DNA from: Channa striata
Lineage: Eukaryota > Chordata > Actinopteri > Anabantiformes > Channidae
Reading direction: 5' to 3'
DNA length: 64,000 nt
Assembly: GCA_033026295.1 (NCBI GenBank)
Contig: CM065189.1
Location: forward strand, 9,801,203 to 9,865,202
Part shown: positions 49,766 to 62,228 of the stretch, one piece after another
Position numbering within the stretch: the stretch's first letter is position 1
Layout: each line of letters opens with the position of its first letter
Made by a program: the position numbers and the translations under genes
Notes under the pieces: generated by a model
The model's input: only the letters and a program-made list of their open reading frames with translations
Told to the model about the DNA's origin: nothing
Database searches by the model: none

Positions 49766-50402
49766 CTCACTAGTGGAATGTAGTTAAACATACAGTAAAA
49801 CATACTGTTCAGTCTGCTCCCTCATACAATAACACACCAGCATTTTGATTGTTTCCTTAAGAATATACTACATTCACATTACCTGCCTAAAAATGTCATA
49901 GTCATAGCAGAAATATTAAAGCTCTATGCTGTCTGGCAATCGGTATGGTTGTTTAATTTAAATCACTATAAAGAGAAATCTGTTTCTTTGACAAACAGAA
50001 TTTCAGATAGACAGCTCAGATTTGGAGCTGCGGTTTGTTAACCATCTTCATGGCACCTCCTTGTCCCAACTTGTCATCTGGTATCTCTTCCACAACACTT
50101 CTGAGTGCACTCTAAGTGTACTTATCTCTAGCAAGTCCATATGTACTTGTTTCATTATTAAAACCTCCCAAAAGACTATCAACTTTTTATTCCATCTGCT
50201 GGCAGAAGTCGCTTCTTTCAAATATTCTCCAGCACTCATCTAAGCCCTCTAACCCCAAATAACACTTTAAAATACTTGGATTTGAAACTGCCTCTCAAAC
50301 ACAGGACAAAATATTTAATTCAAGACAGGAATATTTTGTCTCTCACTACTCAAGATGCATTAAGCCTGCTTGTTGTCAAAGTGTCAGGAGAAGAAGAAAT
50401 TT

Positions 50403-50421
50403 ATAGATAGATAGATAGATA
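50403..50421. repeat. (TAGA)4-5 tetranucleotide repeat
   Basis: Short uninterrupted GATA/TAGA tract. Confidence 0.85.
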
Positions 50422-51976
50422 AACGATGCGTTCCTTTATCATCGTTTTAAGAAACATGGACATTATTATTGACAGACAGTCTCAATGCTGCAGGGCAAAA
50501 GTAGTTAATGTTAACATGTTCCTCTCTATTTTGTCTGGTTAATTGCTTTGCTATGAACATTGCATTTTAGTTGCTTTGGTGAGCCAGAGATTAACTGGGG
50601 CTATTTTGATATACCTTAGTGGTCGTAGTTCAACCCGGGCTGAACTGAAGGGGTACATTTTCACTTGTCAAACATGTCTACGGATGATATGACATCACAG
50701 ACATTCTTTAATAGTGACAGCACACACACAAACGCTCTCTTTGTACATGAACGGACGCTAAACATCATAAGACTGAACACAGGTAATGATGTAAAAGAGA
50801 AACGGTGAACCAGAGATCCAGAGATCTCCTGAGGCTGCAGTGTGCAGTGTGACTATTTTTGGAGTCGGTGCTCATCTTGGCTCATCTCTTCAGACTCTCT
50901 CTTACCGCTTTCAGTTTGTACGCTCTTGCTCATGCTTCCCAAAACGCTCGCTAACCCCGAGCCACTTGTTTATCAGTCTAATGTTTGTTCTTGTCAGGGA
51001 CAATATGTTCTCTCTCTGCAGCAGTCTACTTAGTTATTCTTCATCTGGCCTCTGGGCTGTTCTTAGTCAGCCTGTATCCCTAGACACCTCTCCACTGACC
51101 AATGGAGGCCTTTAACTATTCATGCCTGTTAGGTGCATGCTTCACACAGGCAAATTAGGTAATGGTGGTCCACAGGGCACGTAAGGTAACCCCAAGTGTT
51201 AAAGTACTTTATAAATGCTGACCAGAGTAAGGGTGTAAGTTATTATGATGTAAATGCACATGCTTTTTATTATGACAAAAAATAGTTTACGGCTTCTACA
51301 GTGACACTAGCTAATATTATCTTTGTGACAACCGTAAAACAGAAACTAAGTCGTCCTAAAGGCATGTTGCTGAAAGCATATTTAAAGAATCCCAGTTGAG
51401 GCATCACAAATGGAACTTGTTTGGAAGCTTCCGGACCAAGAGGAATTTTCCTTTTTCATTTCCGTCCACTTGGGAAGCGATTTCACACCATTAGCCCCCC
51501 TCATCCTACCCCTGGATCATAAATATTTCAACACCTCAATCTATATTCATTATAAAACACATGCCCAATGCAATATGTGGTTGTGAGGACACCAGGCTTT
51601 TATTTATTCATCTTATTTATTTATATTTATTTCCTGAGGGCAGGACACTAGTTTCTATCCATCTGCGCTGATTGCTGGCTATTACAGAGCACTTAGAGCC
51701 TCCCCTGAACTGGCCAGACGGGAGCACAATCCTTGAGGCATCCACTCGCTTCACGGCTAAAAGCTGTTTGTTTGTCTATGTTTTTTGTGGGGAAAGTAAC
51801 AGAATTAGCAAGAGCAGGACAACCAACATGTTTGGAATGTACAACAAAAACACTAGAGTAATAAAGTTAATTAGAATATGTTTATTCAGTGATCACACCA
51901 GCATTACATTGTACCTGTCCTGTTCATTCTATTATTTTTCATGCATGTGAAATTGCACATGATTTGTTTATACCAC

Positions 51977-52638
51977 TTTCAAGTGGTGTAAGCATAAAAG
52001 CATTAAAAAAGCAAGAGGAATGTATTAGTATGTATCTGTGTGTGTGCAGAACTAACTTCATTTTTACCAGTGAAAGGCTTTCATATTCATTCCAATCTTC
52101 ATAACTCCTGCATAATAACAAAATTAAATGCCTTGGCATGGGATCAGACTGAAAATGGCACTCTAATAAAATACTTACACAAGGTCTGGACTGGTGTGGT
52201 TATATCACTTCAAGTGAGAAGGTGAGAAGATGAAATTCAATCTGGCGGTTCAGTTTGAGTACTAGGTCTATAAATTTAAGGGCTTATCTAAGTCACTACA
52301 CAGAATTTGCAGCTCTGGAAAGTTATCCTGTTATAATGTTGTTATAATATAATAACAGCAGTTATTTTGTTCAAAATTGTAATCACGATTTTTTTAACTC
52401 AGTGACTTTAAAAACATGAGGTTTGGTAAAATGTGAATTTTGACATAAATTACAGGTTTATTGTAATTTTTACACAATATTTATTTCACACAGGTTTTTG
52501 TATAATGCCTCTTAAAATGTCAAGTGAACCCCATGAAGGCTACAGGTCGAAACACATTGCTCATACAACAGTTAAAGTTGCTTGGTAAACTGCAATCGTT
52601 GCCGATGGTTTCATCTTTTCAAGTGGTGTAAGCATAAA
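51977..52638. repeat. 22-base perfect direct repeat, copies 640 bases apart
   Basis: The same 22 bases, with core CAAGTGGTGTAAGCATAAA, occur at 51977-51998 and 52617-52638. Flanking bases differ. The 618-base segment between them ends with 'ctacaggtcgaaacacattg', which resembles a known dispersed fish sequence, so the repeats might be target-site duplications of an insertion; no A-tail is seen. Confidence 0.6.
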
Positions 52639-52829
52639 GAATGAGAAATGTTAAATATGTTCTTCATCTGTTGTATATGTAAGTGTGCTTATAAGAAGTC
52701 ATACTTTATTTTTAAATATTACATCAAAAAGTATCAGCAGAATTATCTCAATCTTAGTTTCAACAGTTATTTAGCACAACGAAGAGGTCTTCCTTGCCAT
52801 TTGTTTTAGTCTTAACTGCTTGCCCTTAA

Positions 52830-53290
52830 AAAAACCCTTGGCTGACCAAAGTGCTGTACACAGCTAGTCAAAAACAATGAAGACAATACTTAAAACAATG
52901 AATAGTAAATAAAATGACAATAAAAACAAAAGAATAAACAGAGGAACAAACACAGAGTCCTGATGCTGAATTAAAAGCCAGAGAATAAAAATGGGTCTTC
53001 AAGTAAGTTTTAAAAATGGACAATGAAGGTGCCTGCCTAATGTGCAGAGGTAGGACATTCCATAATTTGGACATTCCAGAGCTGAACGCTCTGTCCCCTC
53101 TTGGCTTCCTCCTTGACTTCGGTACGGTCAGGAGAAGCTGGTCAGCTGACCTGAGAGACCAAAAAGGAGCGTAGGGGATAAGTAGCTCAGCAAGATAAGT
53201 TGGGGCAAGACCGTGTAAAAATAAAATAATTTTAAAATGAATTCTAAAATTCAATTTACACAATATTGACAATATTCAAAATACACTTAG
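52830..53290 (-). mobile_element. LINE ORF2 C-terminal remnant, minus strand
   Basis: The minus strand from about 53270 to 52960 encodes 'FLHGLAPTYLAELLIPYAP', 'LRSADQLLLTVPKSRRKPRGDRAFS' and 'LWNVLPLHIRQAPSLSIFK' then 'LKTHFYSLAF', the classic C-terminal end of fish non-LTR retrotransposon proteins. It is 5'-truncated and open for about 100 codons. The AT-rich part to 52830, with 'gaccaaagtgctgtacaca', is probably its 3' untranslated tail. Of the LINE relics here this is the best preserved. Confidence 0.85.
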
Positions 53291-53628
53291 GAATAGGTTC
53301 CTGTTAAATCAAAAATATGATTTGTCCGTTGCTGTCTGTCAACACTCGAAGTTGGCTTCTCGTTGTCAGTTCAGCGAGTGACCAAGAGTGTAGTAAATGA
53401 AGAGAGGGAGTGAAGTTAAGTTGTAAAGTACAAATAAACATGGTCACACCTCTGAACAACCCTGCAGGAAGGATTTTGTGTGAATCCAGCTAAAGCACTT
53501 TCCTCTGGTAGCCAATATAGTCATTCTGAAATAAAACCAACTATGTTTATCCTGTAGCCCATAGTTGCAGAATATGTACTTAAAGACCTGCAGTGTAAGT
53601 TTCCACTTTGTTACCCACAAATGTAAGA

Positions 53629-53830
53629 TTAATAGGCTTTATTTCTATAGTACTTTTCACGTACAAGCATCTCAAAGTGCTGCACAGCCATCAGCAAAGA
53701 ACTTATAAGAACAATAAAAACAATAGATAAAAACATAACATAAAAATGTACATAATAATAAAACAAGATAATAGAATATACATAATCGTAAAAAAAAACC
53801 CAGATAAAATAACACAAACAAACGTGAGCA
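53629..53830 (-). repeat. Retroposon tail-like A-rich repeat
   Basis: 'ggctttatttctatagtact', 'catctcaaagtgctgcacag' and then A/T-rich 'aacaataaaaacaatag' sequence match the 3' tail class of fish retroposons (consensus 'tttatttatatagcac..caaagtgcttcacag'). Open frames on the minus strand here are low complexity. Confidence 0.5.
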
Positions 53831-54141
53831 AGCAAATGTATCCAAAAATGACAATACAGTGAGGTGACAGGCTGTCCTTAACTGTAAAGGCAGAATTGTA
53901 CTTCTCCACTGATACACGTAAACATCCTATAAACAGATACATTTGGACGTGTTCCTTTTATACTTGGTTACTAAATATTATATAAATATTATATAAAATC
54001 AGTGTGAACATAGGTAGGTAGAAACGGTTACTTTTCTGTTCTGCATATGAAAAGATTTTTTGTCTGATTTTAAAGGACTCTATAGAGTTAACTCCTGGGA
54101 TATACAATAGACCTTATGACTATGAGCGAAGGGCTCTAGAT

Positions 54142-54282
54142 CAGGGGTGGGCAACCCATGCTCCTCGAGGGCCGCAGCCCTGCAGGTTTTCCAACTATCC
54201 CACTGCTGATTACCTGGATCAGGTGTGTTCAGTCAATCAGAGCCCGCTGCGGCCCTCGAGGAGTATGGGTTGCCCACCCCAG
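54142..54282. mobile_element. MITE-like hairpin, copy B
   Basis: A 141-base element with about 36-base inverted ends: 'caggggtgggcaaccc' and 'ctcctcgagggccgcag' on the left recur inverted on the right ('ctgcggccctcgaggag', 'gggttgcccacccc'). The interior 'gattacctggatcaggtgtg' and 'ttcagtcaatcag' is shared with the hairpin at 20.4 kb. No protein coding capacity; probably a hAT-type non-autonomous element. Target-site duplication is not clear. Confidence 0.75.
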
Positions 54283-57200
54283 AGTGTATGGTTTTAAAAG
54301 ATCTGATGGGTATGCTGGTAGTAAGATACTAAGATCGGTTCTTAGTATCATATACACACCACATGATTTGTTACAAAACACGTGTGTAGTTCAGTTTTAA
54401 GTTTCCAAGCAACCCTGTTATTTCCCACACTCTTCATGTTAAAATGATACACCTAAAAGTATATGCGTTTATAACTAAAGTATAGGTCCCCTGTTATTAC
54501 AAAAATGTACTCTGTAGATACAATATGATTCCATTTACATTTAGTGGTTTGGCATCGTCCAAAGTGACTCACAAGCAAGGGAGACAATGGCCAAAAATCA
54601 AAGTAAAAAAGGAAATGTTAAAGCAAAGTTTAACTTTTCCTTTTTTGCTAAAAGCATTTTTTCCAAAATAACATATTGTACAATTTTAGGCAAATTGTGT
54701 CTTGACTGTAGGTGATGCACATTACAGCTGAACACTGTTGATTTAGGCGCTTGAATTTGAACAAGGAACAAGAGCATCTGATGACCGAAGCAGAGAAGCA
54801 ACAGCAGTTTCTTTGGTGAGAACAAAGTTTTCTCATTTGTAAGAGTGACTGTATTTTCCTATTACCTTAAATCTTTGACTAACTTGCTATGATCCCAGCA
54901 AATGGTTTGTCAGAAACGGCAAAGACCGAACGGGCACAGACTAGTTACGCTAACGCTGTGTAAAAAGTCCACAGCTTTGCAACATTTTAAAGTAATACCG
55001 CCTAGTTTATGTTGTAATATGTCGTTTTGCACACTACACAGGTACGTTTGTAATATTGTACTAATTCAGCGCAGTTTCTGATGGTTATAGTGCTAATTAG
55101 TTTCATAGCACGCTGGCGACATTAGCATAGCTTTGGCGTATTTAGTGTTGTTAGCTAACGTCTAAATCTAGCTCGGTGTGATACAGTCTGTGAGCCTTTA
55201 GTTGATAAAAGTGACTGAGGAGACGGACCTTTGTATTTCTTAGGCAGAGAAGAGTATGTAAAACTATTGACTTTTAATAAAAGTGTTTTTTGCAGTTATG
55301 ACTCCTGTTTTATTTAACAATATTTATTTTAGATTATTTTTTGATTAAAGTTTCATTTAAAACATTTCTGAATTTGGATTATAAAAGCTGCTAATGTAAA
55401 AAGCATTTTATTCAATTACTGTAAATTCAACAGTCGATATTGTAACAGTGTACATGTGCAACTGTTCAGCTGTACTTTGTTTCATTGGAGCCTCAGTGTG
55501 TCAGTTTACAAGAACTACCCCTTAGCAACAATGATAGACAGTAGCTGTAAACTCAGAAATCTTCATGGTGAATTGTTAATCTCACTTGTGTGAAATTGTG
55601 TAGTCTTTAATCATGTCGAATATGCTACAGTGTTTGGACACTGGGCATTTCAAAGGCTTGGTTTTCCTGCAACTGTTTATTCCGAAGCATCCAGTGAAGC
55701 TCTAAATAGTGGTACACCAGTGTCTCTGTGCTCTCCTGGGTGATGGTGTGTGTCATGTCACTATAGAGGCATGCAGGTCAGCTCTGGTACACACACAGTA
55801 CATGTTTTACTCGGCTTAGATCTGGATGACCGCATCCTGTGTTACAAGACCGTGAAAATGTGCACATGAAGGTTGCAAAGGTCGTCGTCGTTTGTGGTGT
55901 ATGTAGATTTTTGTCTATTTGTGTACACGGGTGTGTGCAGTTTCCAATAGCGTGTAAAGGCAGGAAACAGAGGGGAGAATCGTGTAATAAATCTAATAAA
56001 TGTTGCACCAGAAACTTGATTCACATTGAATTTCAGACCCGTAGAATATACAGTAAATGTGTTTTTGTCAGTGATGCTTGGTGACATTGAGGTGTTTCAT
56101 GAACAACAACCAGAAAACTTGCTGTCACACCACAACTTTCGGTGCAATCTGGTGACGAAACAGATTTAACTGTTGTGATCACATGAGTAAAATTTTAATT
56201 AGTTATATAGGACAGTAAAACTCGCTGAAATTGTAAAGAAACTAGGGAGGTGGCAGAAAAAAAATAGGCTACTTGGACAACAGTATCTGTTGTTAATGGA
56301 TGTATATTGACTCTCAGCATGAAACCACACAGAGTATTTCTTGTCTGCACATATTGAAGCTCATTCTCTGATATTATGGATAAGTGTTGATCCCCCCTCC
56401 CCCCCAGACATACACACCCTGCACCACACCTCCCCCCAGACTTAGAGCATCACTCCTCTACCTCCTGTCTTGTGTTGTCCTTCCTTCTCCTCTTTCCTCC
56501 CCTTTATCCCTCCATCTTACCTATTGATTTGCCAATAATGTGTTTTCAGTGGTAGATTAATGGCACATTATCCTGACAAGGGTGTCTGAGGGGACAGGAC
56601 GTGAGAGACGATGCTCTTTAATTGATACTGTGTTCAGTTTGCGTGTGTTTTGTGTGTGTGTTTCTTGAGACGAGAGATAATGAATAAATGTTGTTTTAGT
56701 TTTGGTTTTGAATCTCCTTCATCCAAGAGTAACCTTTGTACTGGAATTATACTAAACAGTTTTAAAAAAGTTATGTGGTAATATGACTAGTTACTTGCAT
56801 GGGTTTACAAGGCGTGCTTTACTTGCCAGATCTATTATTATTCAGTGAATTAAACAAGACACCATTAGTCCTGCTGGTGGAGTGACTTTCAGAATGGCAT
56901 TTTTGGACTGTGTTTTGTTCATGTTTTACTATGAAATTTGATACCTGTTCATATCCCCCACAGAAAAAAATTTTACAAATTCTGTTAAAATCAGTCTAAA
57001 AGACAACGGTCAAAAAATCTTTTGCAAGCTGCTTGTGACTTCTCTTGGTGCTTTGGTCTGTCTCTTTGTGCCTGTATGTGTGTGTGTTTGTGTGAGAGAG
57101 AGAGAGTCGGCTACATTATCTAATTTTTTTTAAATTACATTATTTTACAGTGTATTAAAACATCTGATACATTTTGACATAAGAAAAATAATTTCACTAC

Positions 57201-60200
57201 TACTAGTGATGTCCAGATCCATAACGGGCATTTATATATATTCAATGAATCATTTGACATCTGACACAGTCTGACCAACCGTTTTTTCAATGACTTGATC
57301 CAAATATTGGAGGTTAGAAATATTACTTTTTTTCAGCTCAAACCATTGATGTGAGTTGAAGAATAACCTCAAAGTCTCTCAGTACTAACATGCACCTGCT
57401 ACGGAGACACTCACTGACTTAATGTTCATTAGTGAGGCTGAAATCATGTTTATCTTTTTAACCAGTAAATGCAGCATCAGCACTTTTTAAAATAGCAGAG
57501 CTGCAGCTGACCTTGAATAAACAGGCGCTTCATTGTATAGCAGCTGCTATTACAACTAACCTGCACGACTTGCTGGAAGTGTGTCAATGGCATCCATTTG
57601 TCAGTCATTGTCCTCCATATCAGAATAAGACAGTGGTGAATGTTTGAAATGTTTGTGTACCTCCCCAAATGTCTGCAATTGCTTACTGAATTCATATTCA
57701 GTAAGTCTGAGCTTGGCTATAAATCCTCCATAGACTGGCTAGATAATTTAAGAAGCTACTTGGATGAGTAGCAATTTTTTCTCCAACCTAGAAGAAGGAA
57801 TCCAGTTGACACGATTCAACCTCCATATAACCACATCTGATAACTATGAACATTCACCTCCATAAGATGGTGAAACCATTTCTCATAAGCTGATATTGTC
57901 TCTCTAATGCAGCAAATCAAAAACAATATTGGGTAAATCTCATATTTACTCTCTCCTTGTCGTCGGTGGACTTCTCACTGGGTGTGTACTTGAATATGAG
58001 GAAGTAGCGTGATCACATGTTGAAGAAGTGTGCTCAAAATCTTAATCCATTTAAATACAGTAAAAACAAAATAAGCACCATTACTGGATCAGCTTTTTTT
58101 TTTTGCTGCTACAGATGCTTTACCAATATTTGGTATTTGATTGGGAAAACTCTGTTGAAGACCAAACTTTGCATTAAGCCGACCATTTACTCTCACACAT
58201 GGTCTTAAATAAGATGTTTACAGCTACGCAGTAGTTTACACTGTAACGCCTAAAAGGCATTTATTAAATGTGTTTTTGCTCTCCTACTTAGCTGGCCTTG
58301 CAATTAATATTTGGCCTTGGTCCAGTGTGGTCTCATAGTCTCATCTCGTCAGTCTCTTACCTCTTATCTTTATCTCTACGTCACTTGCTTTTATCTGATT
58401 TCTTTCAATTTCCTCAAGCAATTTGCATTATGAAGTAGGGGGATGACTAAATTAGCAGATCAATAGGCCATCAAACAGTCTTTCAGTGTGACACATACAC
58501 AGACCTCCTGTCTCAGGTTTCTCCCTCTAACAAATAGCCTTGTTGTTTACTTTACAATGTGCTGTGTCATGTAGTTTTGGTCTCAGAGCGTTGGGACACC
58601 CCCAGGGGAATCCATACACTTTTTTTAATTTTTTTCAGAGCCACCTACTGCAAATGTAAAATCAAAATCAAATATTTCAGCATATAGACATACATCATTA
58701 GTCTACAGAATCCCAGAAGGAACATCTTTACCCTCTGTGCAAAATTAAATCCTTTGATATAAATTTCTGTGCTTTCGTGTCACAGAGACATGATTGGGGA
58801 TGTTTCTTCCATCGTCTTGGGCGATGACCTTTGTCAGATGACTGGGAGAGGTCAACAGAGGTTAAAGTAACTGCCACGCTGAGAGAGGGGCCCCCGTCTA
58901 GTCATGCAGAAAGGAGCTGCCAGAGAGTTTTACACAGGCGTAATGTTCACACACACTCAGTCACTCTCCACCCAACAGGAACCGCTCTTTGTTGCTCCCA
59001 ACCTCTGCCATAGAGAGGCGCGGACCCATGCAGAAATACAAACGTGATTGTGGTTTTTCCAACACAAACACACACTCATCAACTTGTTCTCAGCGATCCC
59101 TTCTCCTTCTTTTCTCTCTCTCCTTGTTACACACTCTCCTCCTCTGTCCCTCTCATTCAGTCATAATCACACACGGTCAGGCTTCAGTGCACAGATTACC
59201 GTGATGGACTATGACAAGGCAAGAGGCGGGAGGCAAGTGGAGTAAGAATGGGTGAGGAGGATGGAGTGACAAAATAAAAGAAGCACAGTGGAAGGAGCAA
59301 TTAGCACCTCTCCCGACGAGCATTGAAATGAATTGATGTATTCTTATGACATGCTTAATATGCAATTGTAACAAAAGGCTTTATATTAACATAAACATGT
59401 TATTCCACTTTTCTCCAAATGTCCACTGTTGATGCCTTTTTTAAAATATGATTTTCAATGAATGTTTGCATGAAATAAAGCCTAAATGTTTGTAGTATGG
59501 CCACACCTTGCAACTTTACTGTCTATCCTCATGTCTAAATGGTTGGCCGCCAGGGATTGTGGGTACTGAGAAGTGGTGTGACTCTAGCAGTTGTGAAACA
59601 CGAGACAGCCTGCCGGACATAACGGGTCTCTTTTATATACGTACACACAGTCAGTGTCTCTGAAACACACACACACTTATGCACAAGAGTGCCTCAGAGA
59701 TTTCTTTATTTGGAGCAATGGATTGTTGATGAACAGATAAGTTTTTGATGTAAAATCAAATTTATATGAAGAAAAAAAAGTTTTGATTTTGTATTTAATA
59801 TGATTTAGGGCTCTGTAATTTAAAAAAAAATGTAAGAGCTGAGTCCTGTGGCACTGTAGATAAAGTACAGTGCTCACATAAACTGTGAAAAAAGAAACCA
59901 TATGGATCATTTTCATACTTTGACAATTCATGATAACTAAATTTAAATTTTGGCTCAAACCAGAAATAGGAACAACTCTAGGTGCTGCTCACAATTCCTG
60001 CTGTCCAGGTAAAAAATCAGGTTGTGACACAAGCAGTATGAAATTATTCCTTGTGGGGACAATAAAAAATTTAATATTTTTTTGTCCTGTGAAAATTGAG
60101 GTACCATGCATCACAACTTTAGAAACACAATAATTTGAGATACTTTAAAGGCCAGTATTGTTATTCCCTTAAATAAATACAAGAATTCTAAGGCAGTTAG

Positions 60201-61867
60201 ATAAAGTACAAACAAAAAACTGTACTGTATATGATGGAGTGTTTATCTAAAATATTGTTATTTTTCCAAGATAAACAAAAAAGGAATAACTTATGTTACT
60301 TCTGTGGTTATAAGGAACATTTTTTATCCTGAATAACCAAGTTATGTCTGTAATTAAATAGAGAAATAACCATATTTAAAATGACTTTCATTGCTTTGGA
60401 TATTTTTTCGACTATTGTTGAAATTTAAATTAAATGGATACTCCTAATCATATTTAGATGTCATTGCTCTTTTCTAGCTGTCATTGCTGCTTCTCCCATC
60501 ATTACATAAATCATTATGAGAATGATGAAGGCAAATGATCTGAAAACCTAAACATTCCATTCTAAACCCCATTTCTGTTTCTCTGGATTATTGAGCTGGC
60601 TTAATTCCCTCTGGACATAAAGGTTTATTTCCAAAGCACAAATCTTTATGTAATTCTGACTTCAAGCTAAGAGGAATGAGCCCTCGAGTGGCTTCACTGG
60701 AGCAGGAGAACAGCTTTCCGTTGTGTACACTTTAAATTATAATGGGGCTGCTGGTGTTTTAGCCTTTGGTGGTGGAACAGCAGCAAAGTGGCCACTGTTC
60801 AGGAAGTGAGACTGAGAATATAGATGCTGTCTCACACAGAAAGGGACGACCCTCAGTTCTGGTCTCCACCTGTGCACAACTTCCTATATGGATCAGTATA
60901 TTTCCACATTAGTCCACATATTGTTTTTATAATATTTAACATGAATAAAAAATGAATATCCAGATGCATTTATACAGAGCTTTAGAATAGGATGAGCCTC
61001 AACCCCCTAACTGTGTAACCACTTCATGTCTAGGTCACGTTGACTTAAACATGGCTGAAGTATTATTTTGAATACTACACACTTTAAACTACTGGGTTAT
61101 TAAAATAACCCAGCATTTTTTAGTGTGTAGAGGCATATGGGAGAAAGATTGATACTGTATTGCCCATCAGTATGTTCTTCTTATAATTATTATAATTAAG
61201 TTGATGGTATTCTACAGGCAGTCCAGAATCTATGCATTTTTGAACATGTATACAACTAAACTGCTCTTATTCTAAAACACATCATATTCATGTCAGAGTT
61301 TCTGAAGAAACATAGGTGTGTGGGGGCTACAAGCAATTTGGGCCCATCGAATGGCCATGTAGGACAGATCAAACAGTTCCAAGTTTTTGTAATATTTCTT
61401 AATTATTACTGCTCAAAATGTTTAATCAGATTAATCATACAGATTAAATTATTTTCTTGTGGCCAAAAGAAACAACAAAACTATTGTTGGTAATAAAATT
61501 GACTGAACACTCCTTGTACCCCCCATAACCTGCAGTTGCATGTAATAATAAATCACTAATATCTGAAACACAAAGTTCAACTCAAAATACTGAATCCATT
61601 CTGTAAAATATACATTTTTGATTAAAGATGTTTTAATTGCAGAGTCAGTAAATTGTGTAATGAGCCTTTAGGAGAATGTGGGATAAAATAATAATAGTAG
61701 TATATTTAAAAAAAGACATGCGTGAAATAATAAAATGTTAATTACATTCATTTAAATACATAGATAATTTCAGTAATTCAAAAATCATTATGATACAGGA
61801 AATGCATGCAAATAGCGAGTCTATAGTCATTTCTTTGGTGGTTTAGGCTGCTGGAAATGCTGTCGTC
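54283..61867. other. Non-coding region downstream of hmx, possible regulatory sequence
   Basis: About 7.6 kb without a supportable coding exon on either strand. It includes a C-rich stretch (56391-56450), short GT and GA tracts near 57075-57105, and complex unique sequence at 60400-60780 that could be conserved non-coding DNA. It lies 3' of the hmx gene. Confidence 0.4.
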
Positions 61868-61877
61868 AATAATAACA

Positions 61878-61908
<31 letters not shown>
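61868..61908. repeat. (AAT)n trinucleotide microsatellite
   Basis: About 13 AAT/ATA units with two single-base irregularities. Confidence 0.9.
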
Positions 61909-62078
61909 AAATGCCATGTAAACAACAAATTAAATGTGGGGACTGTACTATTTAGGCCTCCCTTGGGCTATCATCATCTTCTTTTTCTAAAAAACAACTG
62001 ATATGTGGAACTGTAGCAAGTTTAGTATCAGGCCGATAGAAAACCCATTGCATTGAAAAATAAATAACATCGAATGAG

Positions 62079-62084
62079 TTTATT
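62079..62084 (-). other. Candidate polyadenylation signal of hmx gene
   Basis: TTTATT on the plus strand is AATAAA on the minus strand, 145 bases after the hmx stop codon. Another possible site is absent in the first 150 bases, so this is the likely one. Confidence 0.55.
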
Positions 62085-62228
62085 GTTCTCTGTAATTGTA
62101 CAGTTAAGGCCGCAGGTCCGGCCCAATTCCTTCAAATGCTTGAAACTTGGCAACAGACCACCATAAAGTGTCTTATTCACGTGAAGAATTATATATATAT
62201 ATATATAAAAAAAAAAAAAGAGAAAACC

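Larger units (their letters stand above)
46920..52829. other. Non-coding, nothing gene-like recognised
   Basis: About 5.9 kb between simple and interspersed repeats. Apart from those listed separately (47640, 48215, 49732, 50403, 51977) I see no supportable exon or RNA gene. Confidence 0.4.
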
